Source of the DNA: RGIG995 sp045635765
GTDB taxonomy: Bacteria; Bacillota; Clostridia; Oscillospirales; UBA644
Assembly: GCA_045635765.1 (NCBI GenBank)
Contig: JAZTWH010000041.1
Location: 1 to 13,445, forward strand
DNA: 13,445 nucleotides
Direction of reading: 5' to 3'
Position 1 is the first letter of the stretch, and every line of letters starts with the position of its first letter. The position numbers and the translations under genes are program-made. The notes beneath the pieces are model-generated. The model had not been told where the DNA came from, did no database searches, and worked only from the letters and a program-made list of their open reading frames with translations. Of this stretch, positions 13,315 to 13,445 are shown one piece after another.

Positions 13315-13445
13315 ATACGATGCTTCCGGGGGCGTGGCGGGAGGAAGTTTCATCGGGGACTACGGTTTTTTTTGGTTCCTCCTCCGAGTAGACCACCTTC
13401 AGGCGGGGGATGTTGCGTTTCCTTAATTCCCGGCGGAGGATCCGT
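13244..13445 (-). CDS. tcdA: tRNA threonylcarbamoyladenosine dehydratase, C-terminal 66 codons
   Basis: TcdA (CsdL) is a ThiF/E1-like ATP-dependent enzyme that cyclises t6A to ct6A at position 37 of ANN-decoding tRNAs. Only the C-terminus is in the window; the gene continues past the right edge. The fragment reads RRELRKRNIPRLKVVYSEEE, then a Lys/Thr/Pro-rich turn, then PGSIVFVPACAGLILASEAV and a short end RDFLQANP before TGA (13246-13244). The pattern of R-x-E-L-R-K-R-x-I, LKVVYS-E-E-P and PGS-(I/V)-x-F-V-P-x-x-AGL is characteristic of Gram-positive TcdA C-termini. The ATP site and adenylation Arg lie outside the window. It is convergent with copA. Confidence 0.8.
   Translation of the reverse strand, partial: RILRRELRKRNIPRLKVVYSEEEPKKTVVPDETSSRHAPGSIVFVPACAGLILASEAVRDFLQANP

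Noticed and set aside
13126..13426. Overlapping ORFs on both strands through the 81-bp repeat
   Set aside because: They are frame artefacts of an 81-bp (27-codon) duplication; only the minus-strand TcdA frame gives a recognisable protein.

Overview
The window looks like a chromosomal segment of an anaerobic Bacillota, most likely a Clostridia of the gut-commensal kind. The reasons are moderately GC-rich coding DNA with strong AGGAGG-type ribosome binding sites, well-formed sigma-A promoters with 17-18 bp spacers, several lipoproteins with short lipoboxes, and a Gram-positive-style amino-acid ABC operon. This is inferred from gene content and style; no marker gene fixes the species.

Left part (1-1860). 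A 42-bp tandem repeat enters from the left edge. It is followed by a surface lipoprotein with a very long Ser/Thr/Asp-rich stalk ending in an Asn-Thr dipeptide tract, then a C-terminal domain that looks like a beta-propeller. Next come a tRNA-Ser(GGA) gene with its own consensus promoter, a hairpin leader and a strong terminator.

Transport operon (1861-5111). A consensus promoter drives a polar amino-acid uptake system: a lipoprotein substrate-binding protein, a HisM-type permease and a GlnQ-type ATPase. A stem-loop separates the binding-protein and permease genes, and a bidirectional terminator closes the unit. The permease is unusual: it carries about 190 extra extracytoplasmic residues behind an extra N-terminal membrane anchor.

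Intergenic island (5112-5979). On the minus strand a promoter precedes a 29-codon leader ORF, a terminator-like hairpin and a small lipoprotein gene. The end of that gene overlaps a 50-bp tandem duplication. The leader DNA can form two mutually exclusive pairings, as in an attenuator. A divergent consensus promoter starts tex on the plus strand.

tex and followers (5980-13145). tex encodes a complete S1-domain protein. It is followed by about 240 bp that appear to be the decayed remains of a Lys-rich C-terminal tail. Close behind, with start/stop spacings of 1-11 bp, come an HdeD/DUF308 membrane protein, a Cof-type HAD phosphatase, an unidentified lipoprotein and a Cu(I)-exporting P1B-1 ATPase (copA). 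A CopZ-like metallochaperone domain is fused to the C-terminus of CopA. The fused domain has its own internal ribosome binding site and ATG, so a free chaperone may also be made.

Right edge (13146-13445). A minus-strand gene for the tRNA-modifying enzyme TcdA enters from the right and converges on copA. Its last 24 codons and stop were duplicated in tandem (81-bp period), leaving a dead copy before the shared terminator hairpin.

No mobile element, CRISPR array, rRNA or defence system was found. The most interesting signals are the CopA-CopZ fusion with a candidate internal start, the permease with an extra extracellular domain, the minus-strand leader/attenuator arrangement, and the decayed tex tail.
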